Of a stretch of 64,000 nucleotides of DNA, positions 8,682 through 17,700 are shown in pieces (position 1 is the stretch's first letter; each line of letters begins with the position of its first letter). This DNA comes from Paracoccus aminophilus JCM 7686 (lineage in GTDB: Bacteria > Pseudomonadota > Alphaproteobacteria > Rhodobacterales > Rhodobacteraceae): the NCBI RefSeq assembly GCF_000444995.1, contig NC_022041.1, forward strand, positions 3,227,501-3,291,500. Reading direction: 5' to 3'. Made by a program: the position numbers and the translations under genes. Below the pieces are notes generated by a model. It saw only the letters and a list, made by a program, of their open reading frames with translations. It searched no databases and had not been told where the DNA came from.

Positions 8682-9452
8682 CTATTTCTCGGATTTATTC
8701 AAGATAACGCCCATCAGCGGCGGCTGATCGACCAAAAGCTTCTCGGCCTTGCGGATATCGGCGGCGACCGTCGCGGTGCCGTCCGCCACCAGCAGGATCG
8801 CATCGGCGAGCGGCAGGGCCGACAGGCCGACATCATTGCCCAACAGCGGCGCCATATCGTAAATGACGTAATCGGCGGGCAATTGATCATGCAACCGGTC
8901 AAGCCCGTCGATGAAACGCGCGCTTTGCAAGAGCTCGGCCGGGTGATCCTCGGGCGCGGCCGGGGCCAGCACCGCAAGATTGGGCTGATCGGCCAGATGC
9001 AGCACCAGCCCGCCCAGATCCTCGCCGCGCCGCAGGGCCAGCCGAACCGAGGACGAGCCTTCGGTTTCCAGATGGCGCGCAATCGCGGGATCGGCAAAGT
9101 CGAGATCGGCCAGCGTCACATGCACGCCCTCTTGGCGCAGGATCGCCCAGGCCAGCTCAAGCGCGATGGTTGTGGCGCCCGCGCCCTTGGTGACCGGCAC
9201 GATCGCCAGCCGGGTCCAGCCACGTTCACGCATTTCGCGCAAAAGCCGGGTCCGCATCAAGGCGATGCGACCGACACGCTCGACCTCAGGCCGCTGATCG
9301 CCGGGCGTGCCGGCTCGATCGAAGGGAAACAATGTGCGCCTCTCAGTACCAAACAACTCGCCGACGGCCAGACCCTCCTTCGCAGCAGAGCGTTTCGCGT
9401 CGAGCCTTGTCTCAGTGCTGTCTGTCAAGAGACTGTTCCTTCGGCAAGCCAT
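8682..9452 (-). CDS. CpsD/CapB-like polysaccharide ATPase with a defective P-loop
   Basis: A 256-residue MinD/BY-kinase-fold protein, the usual cytoplasmic partner of Wzz/GumC co-polymerases. The deviant Walker A reads VTKGAGATTIA: the signature lysine stays, but the P-loop lysine is replaced by alanine. Walker A' (LADLDFADP) and Walker B (YVIYDMAP) are present. There is no tyrosine-rich C-terminal tail; the protein ends VILNKSEK. It probably acts as a structural or regulatory partner rather than an active tyrosine kinase. I used the ATG at 9452 with GGTGAAGA before it. The glycosyltransferase gene at 9499 is divergent, leaving a 46-base shared promoter space. Confidence 0.8.
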   Translation of the reverse strand: MACRRNSLLTDSTETRLDAKRSAAKEGLAVGELFGTERRTLFPFDRAGTPGDQRPEVERVGRIALMRTRLLREMRERGWTRLAIVPVTKGAGATTIALELAWAILRQEGVHVTLADLDFADPAIARHLETEGSSSVRLALRRGEDLGGLVLHLADQPNLAVLAPAAPEDHPAELLQSARFIDGLDRLHDQLPADYVIYDMAPLLGNDVGLSALPLADAILLVADGTATVAADIRKAEKLLVDQPPLMGVILNKSEK

Positions 9453-9498
9453 TCTTCACCGATGACACGGTCGGCGACGCCATGTTATCGTCCCGGCC

Positions 9499-10521
9499 AT
9501 GCATGGGACAACCGAAAATACCGATACAATTCAGCCGAGCAGCCCGTCCGAGGGTGCGCGGCCTCTCCGTTTGGCTGCAATCGCGATTGGGCGTAACGAA
9601 GGCGAGAGACTGGTGCGTTGCCTGACCTCGCTGCTGCCACATGCCGAGCGCGTGATTTACGTTGATTCGGGCTCGACCGATGGCTCGCGCGCCCGCGCGA
9701 CCGAGCTTGGCGCCGAGGTCATCGCGCTGGACATGACCCGGCCCTTCACCGCCGCCCGGGCGCGGAATGCCGGGCTCGATCGGGTCGGATCGGTCGAATT
9801 CGTCCAGTTCGTCGATGGCGATTGCGAGGTCGACGCGAACTGGATCCCGACCGCGCTGGCGGCGATGTCGGCCAATCCCGATCTGGCCGTGGCCGCCGGA
9901 CGTCGACGCGAGCGCTTCCCCGAGGCCTCGATCTACAACCGGATTTGCGACATCGAGTGGAACACGCCGATCGGCCCGGCGCAGGCGGTGGGCGGCGATA
10001 TGCTGGCCCGGCGCGAGGCTTTGGTCGAAATCGGCGGCTATGACCCCAGCCTGATCGCCGGGGAAGAGCCCGAAATGTGCCTGCGCCTTGCGCGCGCGGG
10101 CTGGCAGATTGAACGGCTCGACGCCGAGATGACCCTGCACGACGCCGCCATGACGCGCTTTTCGCAATGGTGGAAACGCTCGCGCCGGGCCGGACACGCC
10201 TTTGCCGAGGTCTCGTGGCGCTATCGCGATGGGCCCGAGGGGTTCTGGAGGCGCGAGGCCCGCCGTCCGCTGATCTGGGCCGGGGCGATCCCGCTGGTCC
10301 TGATCCTGGTCAGCGCAACCGTCTCGCCTTGGGCCTTGCTGGGCTTTGCGCTTTACCCCATCCAGATCGCACGTCTCGCGCTGGGAGACCCGGAACCGGC
10401 GCGCCGCTGGGGTCGGGCTTTTTTCAACACGCTCGGGAAACTCCCAGAGGCTTGGGGCGTTGCCGAATATCACATCCGCCGCTTGCTCGGCCGCCGTTCG
10501 GGGTTGATCGAATACAAATGA
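9499..10521 (+). CDS. Glycosyltransferase family 2 (exopolysaccharide biosynthesis)
   Basis: A 340-residue GT-A fold enzyme that transfers a sugar from a nucleotide donor to a lipid-linked acceptor. The N-terminal nucleotide-binding region has AIAIGRNEGERL and the DSGSTDGS element. The metal-binding DxD region is FVDGDCEVDANW near residue 115, and GGEEPEMCLRL-like acceptor elements follow near 190. Two hydrophobic segments near residues 260-295 suggest membrane attachment. The stop overlaps the start of a second GT2 gene (ATGA), so the two are coupled and probably add successive sugars of one repeat unit. Confidence 0.88.
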   Translation: MHGTTENTDTIQPSSPSEGARPLRLAAIAIGRNEGERLVRCLTSLLPHAERVIYVDSGSTDGSRARATELGAEVIALDMTRPFTAARARNAGLDRVGSVEFVQFVDGDCEVDANWIPTALAAMSANPDLAVAAGRRRERFPEASIYNRICDIEWNTPIGPAQAVGGDMLARREALVEIGGYDPSLIAGEEPEMCLRLARAGWQIERLDAEMTLHDAAMTRFSQWWKRSRRAGHAFAEVSWRYRDGPEGFWRREARRPLIWAGAIPLVLILVSATVSPWALLGFALYPIQIARLALGDPEPARRWGRAFFNTLGKLPEAWGVAEYHIRRLLGRRSGLIEYK

Positions 10522-11354
10522 CCTCCGATTCCGCTGTGCAGATCATCATTCCCGCCCATAACGAATCCGGCTTTCTGGGGCATTGCCTCGATGCCGTGCT
10601 GGCGCAGGACTATCAGGGCGCCGCTCATGTGATCGTGGTGGCCAATGGCTGCACCGACGACACCGCCGCGCGCGCGGCAAGCTTTGGGCCCGCGCTGAAG
10701 GCCCGCGGCTGGCGGCTCACCGTGGCCGAACTGCCCGAAGGCGGCAAGGTCGGCGCGCTCAACCACGGCGACCGCCTCGCCGGAGAGGGCGCGCGGATTT
10801 ATCTCGACGCCGATATCCAGATGGCGCCAGAGCTTCTGTCCGGCATCGCCGCCGCCCTTGCGACCGATCAGCCGCGCTATGCTGGCGGGCGGCTGGTGGT
10901 GGCGCGCAGCGAAAGCCCGGTCTCGCGCGCCTATGCCCGTTTCTGGCAACGGCTGCCCTTCGTGACGACCGGCGTCACAGGTGCGGGGCTTTTCGCGGTC
11001 AATCCGGCCGGTCGCGCGCGCTGGGGCGCGTTTCCGGGCATTATCTCGGACGACACTTTCGTGCGTCTGCAGTTTTCTGAGGACGAGCGCATCCTGGTGA
11101 ACGAAGCCTATCATTGGCCGATCGCCGAAGGGTTCAGCCGCCTCGTGCGGGTGCGTCGGCGGCAGGACAATGGCGTCAGCGAAATCGCGCGCCTCTATCC
11201 CGAACTGCTTGGCAATCAAGGCCATGACCGCCCGAGCCGCGGTGAGCTTGTTCGGCTGGCCCTGCGCGATCCGATCGGCTTTTCGATCTATGCCGCTGTG
11301 GCCGTCGCCGTCCGTTCAGGCAGAAACCGTCACGACTGGGCCCGCGGGCGCTAG
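10518..11354 (+). CDS. Glycosyltransferase family 2
   Basis: A 278-residue GT2 enzyme. IIIPAHNESGFLGHCL and VVANGCTDDTAARA mark the nucleotide-binding half, and YLDADIQM near residue 98 is the DxD-like metal site. TGVTGAGLFAV and ISDDTFVRL match the acceptor-side ED(Y/H) region of processive-like GT2 enzymes. The ATG at 10518 overlaps the previous stop by four bases. An open frame extends upstream to 10167 but runs through the preceding gene in another frame, so I reject the longer start. Confidence 0.87.
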   Translation: MTSDSAVQIIIPAHNESGFLGHCLDAVLAQDYQGAAHVIVVANGCTDDTAARAASFGPALKARGWRLTVAELPEGGKVGALNHGDRLAGEGARIYLDADIQMAPELLSGIAAALATDQPRYAGGRLVVARSESPVSRAYARFWQRLPFVTTGVTGAGLFAVNPAGRARWGAFPGIISDDTFVRLQFSEDERILVNEAYHWPIAEGFSRLVRVRRRQDNGVSEIARLYPELLGNQGHDRPSRGELVRLALRDPIGFSIYAAVAVAVRSGRNRHDWARGR

Positions 11355-11709
11355 CCTTCGGGGCGCGCGTGGGTGCCCGACCAGCCCGCTCAATCAAAGC
11401 CCGAGCCCTCCGGATCACCGCTGCGCGCGGCTTCACCGAGTCCGACATATCGCACCGAACAGTGAGTCGCGCCAATCCAAAGTGACGTAGGGTCATGAAC
11501 TCCCGTCGAAGTTCGCCCGGAAGATGAGTGTGAATCCGGCAATGGACGGCCTGCCGAAACATCGCTCGAAATGTCTAAAATGCCTTCGAAAATTTTCCGC
11601 TAACTCATTGAAATCAATGTAACCTATCCTTTTCGTCAAGCGCAAATATACGTCTAGTTTTATGAAAATGCGGGGCTATACTGCCTCTATTGTTTTTGTA
11701 ACGAGTGTC
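11355..11709. other. Long intergenic region upstream of the sugar transferase
   Basis: This 355-base stretch has no supportable gene; short open frames on both strands are arginine-rich and lack family features. The left 200 bases are GC-rich. From about 11570 composition turns AT-rich (AAAATTTTCC, an ATTGA-AA-TCAAT palindrome, TTTTATGAAAATG), as expected for the promoter and control region of the polysaccharide priming gene. I cannot place -35 and -10 boxes with confidence. Confidence 0.5.
11607..11618. promoter_or_regulatory. Palindrome ATTGAAATCAAT in a promoter region
   Basis: A perfect 5-bp inverted repeat with a 2-base spacer, in an AT-rich island about 90 bases before the priming sugar transferase. 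It is a reasonable operator candidate. No regulator can be named. Confidence 0.3.
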
Positions 11710-12420
11710 ATGATGAAACATCACGTCCACATTGTTGGGGATGATCAGTCCCGCATCGATGGTCACGGTTTCGCTTCTGTTCAGGCGACCGACGGGCTGG
11801 CAAAAGGGATCGGTTCGGTTTACGCGCGCTTCGTCAAGCGCGGTCTCGACACCTTGATCATTCTTGCGGCTCTGCCGATCATTCTTCCCGTTGTTCTCAT
11901 TCTTTCCGCCATCGTCGCTTTCGACGGGCATTCGCCCTTCTATTCGCAGATGCGGGTTGGCCGTTCGGGCCGCAGCTTCCGCCTGTGGAAGCTTCGCACC
12001 ATGGTTCCGAATGCCGATCAGAAGCTTGCCGCCTATCTCGCCGAGAATGCGCAAGCCAAAGCAGAATGGGATCTGACCCAGAAGCTGAAAAAAGACCCGC
12101 GGATCACGCCCTTTGGTCACTTCCTGCGCAAATCCTCGCTGGACGAGCTGCTTCAGCTCTTCAACGTGCTCAAAGGCGACATGAGCATCGTTGGCCCGCG
12201 TCCGATGCTGCTGGAACAAGCCCAGCTTTACCCCGGCGCAGATTACTACCATCTGCGCCCCGGTGTAACCGGCCTGTGGCAAATCTCGGACCGTAACGAC
12301 AGCACCTTCGCCGCCCGCGCGACCTATGATGCGCGTTATGCGATGGATCTGAGCTTCACCGGCGATCTTCGGATCATGTATCAAACCGTCGGCGTCGTGG
12401 TGCGCGGCACCGGTTATTGA
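11710..12420 (+). CDS. Priming sugar transferase (undecaprenyl-phosphate sugar phosphotransferase, ExoY/WcaJ type)
   Basis: A 236-residue bacterial sugar transferase (PF02397 type) that loads the first sugar-1-phosphate onto undecaprenyl phosphate and so starts repeat-unit assembly. After a variable N-terminus come the membrane hairpin (LDTLIILAALPIILPVV, about 50-70), the KLRTM motif, the PRITPFGHFLRKSSLDELLQ block and GDMSIVGPRPML, all diagnostic. It lacks the multi-helix N-terminal domain of WbaP, so it is the short ExoY-like form. Two adjacent ATG codons (11710, 11713) are possible starts; a longer in-frame start at 11662 looks less likely. A long AT-rich leader lies ahead. Confidence 0.92.
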   Translation: MMKHHVHIVGDDQSRIDGHGFASVQATDGLAKGIGSVYARFVKRGLDTLIILAALPIILPVVLILSAIVAFDGHSPFYSQMRVGRSGRSFRLWKLRTMVPNADQKLAAYLAENAQAKAEWDLTQKLKKDPRITPFGHFLRKSSLDELLQLFNVLKGDMSIVGPRPMLLEQAQLYPGADYYHLRPGVTGLWQISDRNDSTFAARATYDARYAMDLSFTGDLRIMYQTVGVVVRGTGY

Positions 12421-12453
12421 TCCGGGCCAGCACATCAAGCTGATGCGACAAAG

Positions 12454-12480
12454 CGGCGCCGCAGGTTACTGCGAGCGCCG
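12454..12480. terminator. Hairpin at the convergent end of two genes
   Basis: A strong stem-loop (CGGCGC-CGCAG, loop GTTA, CTGCG-A-GCGCCG, one bulged base) lies after the sugar transferase and across the stop codon of the small membrane protein on the other strand. There is no clear U-tract, so it may terminate weakly or simply protect 3' ends. Confidence 0.4.
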
Positions 12481-12741
12481 AAATTGTGTGACCACGGTCT
12501 CGGCTGTGCCGTCCTCCGCCCAATGCGAAAGCTCATCACGCTCTGTCTCTGCTTGGAACTTACGCCAGGCGAGATAAAGCATCGCGCTGGCTCCGGTCAC
12601 CGAATACAGGCAGAGCAGCGACAAAATAGACATCCCGGTCCATCGGGCAGCTGCAAAAGTCAACGCAGCTGCGGCGATGGATGAGGTTCCCAAAATCCCA
12701 AACAGCGTCTTGCCCCTTCCAATTGGGTCGCTTCCGAGCAC
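12466..12741 (-). CDS. Small membrane protein of unknown function
   Basis: A 91-residue open frame starting at GTG. It encodes two clear hydrophobic segments (about 17-32, TSSIAAAALTFAAARW, and 38-57, ILSLLCLYSVTGASAMLYLA) followed by a charged tail. I do not recognise the family. The amino-acid composition is protein-like, unlike the arginine-rich shadows nearby, and the gene sits between two polysaccharide genes. No good ribosome site precedes the start, and the 5' end may be misplaced: another minus-strand frame (12660-12929) overlaps it and looks partly protein-like. A frameshift or a spurious frame cannot be excluded. Confidence 0.45.
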   Translation of the reverse strand: MLGSDPIGRGKTLFGILGTSSIAAAALTFAAARWTGMSILSLLCLYSVTGASAMLYLAWRKFQAETERDELSHWAEDGTAETVVTQFRRSQ

Positions 12742-12921
12742 GCGTCGGGCCTTGGTCGGGCCGCAAATCGCGAGACGGTTTCAATAAACATCTCAGATCT
12801 GGCCCCGGTCACAAAGCCGACTCTCAGGTCGACATTTTTCACTGGGCCAATTTCGCCTAAAAGAGTTAAAAATTTGGCAATACTATGCCGATAATCTCGA
12901 ACAAAACACGGATAAGTAGAA

Positions 12922-14145
12922 TTGAGCAAGAAGCTGCCGCGAATCGGTTACATCGTCAATACCTATCCACGCCCCTCGCATAGCTTCATCCGGCGTGAAA
13001 TCGTCGCAGTGGAGCGAATCGGTTTTGACGTGCATCGCTTCGCCATGCGCGGTGATCTCGCTCAACTCAAGGATGCAGGCGATCTGGCGGAACATGAGCG
13101 GACCGAACGGGTTCTGGAACGCGGGAGTCGCGGTCTGGCGGGCGCCTTTTTCGGCGCCGCTTTCCGCAAACCGCGGCAGTTTCTGACGGCGCTGCGCCGC
13201 GCGCGGTCTCGGGCGAAGGCGGGCGAATCGTCCTTCCCGCGCCAGATGATCTATCTCGCCGAAGGTGCGATCGTGGCCGCGCGGGCGAAAGAGCTGGGGC
13301 TCGACCATCTGCACGCGCATTTCGGCACCAATTCGACCTCGGTTGCGCAATATGCGCATCTTCTTTCCGGGGTTCCTTACAGTTTCACGGTCCACGGCCC
13401 CGAGGAATTCGACCGTCCCGAGGCCTTCGATCTTGGCGCGAAGATTGCCGATGCAAAATTTTGCGCCGCAATCAGCAGTTTTGGCCGGTCTCAACTGTTC
13501 CGATGGGCCGAGCCGGCGGACTGGGCGAAGGTCGAGATCGTGCATTGCGGGATCGAGCCCGCCCGCTGGGGCGCGCCCTCGGCCTTTCCCGGCGGGATGG
13601 CACTGCGCCTGGTCGCGGTCGGGCGGTTTGCCGAGCAAAAGGGCTTTGGGCTGCTGATCGACGCTTTCGCCAAGGCGCATCGGCAAAACCCGAATTTGCA
13701 GCTCTCGCTGGTTGGCGACGGCCCGCTTCGCCCCGAGATCGAGGCGTTGATTCGGCGCGAATCTCTGGGCGATGCGGTCGAATTGCTGGGTTGGCAGGAC
13801 GAAACCGGCGTGCGCGCCGCGGTGACCGCCGCGCATCTCATGGTCATGCCCAGCTTTGCCGAAGGGCTTCCGGTCGTCATCATGGAGGCCATGGCCAGCG
13901 CGCGTCCGATCATCGCGACCTATATCGCCGGGATCCCCGAGCTGGTGCGCCCGGGTCAGGAGGGCTGGCTTGTGCCTGCGGGCGATAGCGCGGCTTTGGC
14001 CGAGGCCATGTTGACGGCGGCGGCAGCCGATCGCGTCACGCTTGAGGCGATGGGGGCCGCTGCGCGCTGCCGCGTGTTGGCGCGCCATGACATCGACGCC
14101 TCGGCGGAAAAGCTGGCGCAGCTCTTTACCGCGACCGCCAACTGA
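12922..14145 (+). CDS. Glycosyltransferase family 4 (WcaL-like)
   Basis: A 407-residue GT-B fold enzyme. The N-terminal domain starts GYIVNTYPRPSHSFIRREI, typical of colanic-acid-type GT4 enzymes, with HAHFGTNSTSVA near residue 130. The C-terminal donor domain has VAVGRFAEQKGF, LVGDGPLRPEIE and the E-x7-E motif in AEGLPVVIMEAMASARP. The start is a TTG codon; no in-frame ATG fits the conserved N-terminus. An AT-rich promoter stretch (12840-12920) lies just before it. It probably adds a sugar to the repeat unit of this locus. Confidence 0.88.
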   Translation: MSKKLPRIGYIVNTYPRPSHSFIRREIVAVERIGFDVHRFAMRGDLAQLKDAGDLAEHERTERVLERGSRGLAGAFFGAAFRKPRQFLTALRRARSRAKAGESSFPRQMIYLAEGAIVAARAKELGLDHLHAHFGTNSTSVAQYAHLLSGVPYSFTVHGPEEFDRPEAFDLGAKIADAKFCAAISSFGRSQLFRWAEPADWAKVEIVHCGIEPARWGAPSAFPGGMALRLVAVGRFAEQKGFGLLIDAFAKAHRQNPNLQLSLVGDGPLRPEIEALIRRESLGDAVELLGWQDETGVRAAVTAAHLMVMPSFAEGLPVVIMEAMASARPIIATYIAGIPELVRPGQEGWLVPAGDSAALAEAMLTAAAADRVTLEAMGAAARCRVLARHDIDASAEKLAQLFTATAN

Positions 14146-14758
14146 TCGCGAGAAGATGGCCTTCCGCGATCTCCCAACGACCGGAGATCACGGCGCCACA
14201 GCCAAGCTGCGCGCGAAAGCGCCGCCCCCGCACCACCAGCGCCAGATCCGAGAAATCGAGCATTTGCAGGCTTTGCGGAAACTGGCTTTTATAGACCGCC
14301 TCCTTGGCGCAAAAGCACAGCAACTCGTCGGGCACGCCCTCGGCGGAGATCCGAAAGGGCGCGATGATCTCGGCCATGCCCTCGGGCAGCCTGGCAGCCA
14401 TCGGCTCGAGATCGACGCCGGGCATCAACCGGGTGTCGCGCGTGGCCAGAGCAACGCAAAAGCGTGCGCTGTGACTGAGCGAAACCGCGAGGCCCGGCGG
14501 CAAATCCGGGCGCCGATCCGGCAGGATGCCAATCGGCTGCAAGGCAGGCAAAGCCATGCCCGCCCGCGCGCAAGCTCGCCGGATTGCCAACCGCCCCGCC
14601 GCGAATTCGGCCTGCCGCTTGGGCACGGCACACGCGACCGCCTTGGCCTCAAGCGGCAAAAGCCGCGCGGCAGGATCGCCGATTTCCTCGACCGCGCAAG
14701 CAAGGCCCGGCGGCATGATCCGCCGGGCTGCTGCTTCGATCTCTTGCTGCGCGGTCAC
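14126..14758 (-). CDS. 4'-phosphopantetheinyl transferase (EntD/Sfp superfamily)
   Basis: A 210-residue enzyme that moves 4'-phosphopantetheine from coenzyme A to the conserved serine of carrier domains. EntD-type features are KRQAEFAAGRLA near residue 47, SLSHS at 93-97, the magnesium site GVDLEP (D116, E118) and CAKEAVYKSQFP (K152, E153, K157). It overlaps the stop of the upstream NRPS gene by four bases (14755-14758), so it is the last gene of that biosynthetic block and almost surely activates its PCP and the PKS ACP. It converges with the GT4 gene, overlapping it by 20 bases. Confidence 0.93.
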   Translation of the reverse strand: MTAQQEIEAAARRIMPPGLACAVEEIGDPAARLLPLEAKAVACAVPKRQAEFAAGRLAIRRACARAGMALPALQPIGILPDRRPDLPPGLAVSLSHSARFCVALATRDTRLMPGVDLEPMAARLPEGMAEIIAPFRISAEGVPDELLCFCAKEAVYKSQFPQSLQMLDFSDLALVVRGRRFRAQLGCGAVISGRWEIAEGHLLAISWRSR

Positions 14759-17700
14759 CCGTTCTGACGAAGCTGCGCGCGCAACGCCCGTCGACGCGCC
14801 ATCGTGTCGCTGATCGGGGCCGCTGCCGGCGCGCTCAGGATCTGCGGCGTGGGTTGAGCGGGCGCGGCGGGCGCCGGTGCCGCGGCGATTGGCGCGGGTG
14901 CTGGCGCGACCGGTTTGGCTGCGATCGGCGTGCTCGGCGCCAGTCCCGAGACATGTTTCTGGAACGCCTCGAAGACCGGGAAGCGGAAGATATCCGTCAC
15001 CCCCAGCCGCGCCAGCCCCAGCTGATCGCGCAGGGTCCGGTGCAGTTGAATCGCCAGCAGCGAGTGGCCGCCCATTGCGAAGAAATTGTCGCGCGGCAGG
15101 ATCTGCGGCACGCCAAGCGTCTCGCGCCAGATGCGAGCGACCGCGTCCAGCAGCTCGGCCTTTTGCGCGGCGGCAGGTTCTGGCTGGGCGATAGGCGCCG
15201 CTGTCACGACCACGGGCGGCGCGACCGGAGCCGGTGCCACGACCGGAGCCACGCGCGTGACCACCCCACCCGGAGGCGGCAATTGCTTGCGGTCGATCTT
15301 GCGGTTCGGCGTCAACGGCATCTGGTCAAGAGTCACGATCCGGCCCGGCACCATATGGCCCGGCAGATGCGCGATCAGGGTCTCGCGCATTTTGGCCTCA
15401 TCGACGCTCGCGCCGGTGACATAGCCGACGAGACGACGGTCGCCCGGACTGTCCTCGCGCACGATCGCCACCGCGTCGCGCACGCCCGGCAAAGCCGCCA
15501 AAGCCGATTCGATCTCGCCCAATTCGATGCGGAACCCGCGAAGCTTGATCTGGTGATCGGCGCGACCGAGGTAGTCGAGCAGACCATCCTCGCGCCAACG
15601 CACGAGATCGCCGGTCTTATACATGCGCGCGCCGCCCGGCGCGGCATGGCCGGGGGTCACGAAAGGATCGGGACGGAAGGCCGCCTCGGTCAGATCGGGG
15701 CGCTGCCAATAGCCGCGCGTGACGCCATGCCCGCCGATCCAGAGCTCGCCCTGCCCGTCCGGAGGCACAGGATTTCCTTCGCCGTCAAGGACATAGACCT
15801 GCGTATTGGCAATCGGACGGCCCAGAGTGACCTCTGCGCCCTGGCTCAGATCCGCGACAGTCGACCAGATCGTCGTCTCGGTCGGGCCATACATGTTCAG
15901 GATCTTCGCCCCGCTCGCCTTGCGCAATTCGGCCAGAAGCGTGGGCGGCAGCGCCTCGCCACCGACCATGATGCATTTGAGCCGGGCGAGTTCCGTCGCA
16001 ACCACCGGGTCCGAGACCAGAATCCGCGCCATCGAGGGCGTGCATTGCAGATGGGTCACGCCATAGCGGCGGATCTGCGCGGCAATCGAGAAATCGCTGT
16101 CATCCTCGACCGGGTTCACCGCACGACGCAGCTCGGCCAGCAGCGGGAAGCCCTCGACCACCTGCGCGGGCGCGATGCCGTAATCAATGAGGCAGGCGAT
16201 TTCGCCGACGCCAATGCCACGCAGATGCTCGACCCGCGCAATCGCATCCTCGAGCGAGCCAAAGAGGCCCGAATCCTCGAAATAGCGCAGGAAGGCGAAT
16301 TCGAGGATGCCGTCCATCTCGTCGTCAGACAGCGAGCCGAGATCGATCGCCATCGGGTTCGACATGCCTTCGGGGCGACGGAAGGCCGGGAAATCCCAGG
16401 CATATTGCTTCACCAGCGCCGCGGCCGAGCGCAGATAGGCCTTCATCGGCTCGCGCGCGATTTCCCGCGCCGTCTCGCGATCCGCGGCAAGGCAGGTGTG
16501 CAGCATCAGCGAGACCTTGAATTCGGCCGGGTCATGGCCCGCCTCGCGGAGCGCCGCGTGGTAATCCTTGATCCGCGCCTCGACCACCTCGATGCTTTGG
16601 CCAAGGAGATGCGTCAGGACGTTCATGCCCAGACGCCCGGCCTCTTTCCAGGTGTCAGGATTGCCCGCGACGGTCATCCACAACGGGATTTCCGGCTGAA
16701 CCGGACGCGGCTGGGTCACGACCGCGAAATCCTTGCCGTCGCCGGTCGGGAAGGAAACCGCCTCGCCGCGCCACAAGCGGCGCAGCTGGTCGATCCCTTC
16801 GATCATCGAGGGCTTGTTCTGCGGCGGACGGTTTTCGGGACGCAGGACGAAATCATCGGGCTGCCAGCCCGAGGCAATCGCCAGCCCGGCGCGACCGCCG
16901 GTCAGGTTGTCGATGACCGACCATTCCTCGGCGACGCGCGCGGGATGGTGCAGCGGCAGCACGCAAGAGCCCGCCCGCACCGCGATGTTTTTCGTCACCG
17001 CCGCCACCGCCGCACCCGAGACCGAGGGGTTCGGATAGGGGCCGCCGAACGCGTGGAAATGGCGCTCGGGCGTCCAGACGGCGGTAAAGCCGTTTTCGTC
17101 GGCAAAGCGCGCGCCATCGAGCAAGAGCTTGTATTTCTGCGGCCCCGGCCCGTCGTCATTGCCCCAATAGAACAGGCTGAAATCGATCTGCTTGCCCGAG
17201 GGACGCGGCGCGCCTCCCGAGACCGCCAGTCGCGATTCCTCGCCCGCGATCACCAGTTTCATACCGCGCGCGAGCGTCCAGAAGATCTCGAGCACGGAAA
17301 TATCGAACGACAGGCTCGTCACCGCAAGCCAAGCGTCGCCCGGCTGGTGGGGAATGAACGCATCCATGCCCGCAAAGAAATTGGTGACATTTCGGTGCTC
17401 GACCATCACGCCTTTCGGCCGTCCGGTCGAACCCGAGGTGAAGATCAGATAGGCGATGTTTTCTGGCTGAACGGCGGTAACCGGCGCCTCGGCCACGGCC
17501 GGAACCGCCGCAGGAATGGTGATGACCTGCGCGCCATGGGGCGGCAGATCGCCTTCGCGTCCGGCCTCGACCAAGACGACCGAGGCGGCGCTGTCCTCGA
17601 CATAAAGCGCGATGCGGTCGGCGGGATAATCGGGGTCGAGCGGCACATAGGCCCCGCCCGCTTTCAGGACGGCCAAGGCCGCAATCACCAGCTCGGGCGA

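Noticed and set aside
6138..9596. 1152-codon open frame on the plus strand across the flippase, co-polymerase and kinase-like genes
   Set aside because: It is the complement of three well-supported minus-strand genes. The product is rich in Arg, Gln, His and Asp with no domain, which is typical of antisense frames in GC-rich DNA.
10167..10517. Upstream extension of the second GT2 gene
   Set aside because: It would overlap 350 bases of the first GT2 gene in another frame. The ATGA overlap at 10518 gives a normal GT2 N-terminus.
11176..11562. 128-codon minus-strand frame in the gap before the sugar transferase
   Set aside because: Arg-rich product that starts inside the gap and runs into the end of a GT2 gene on the other strand; no family features or ribosome site.
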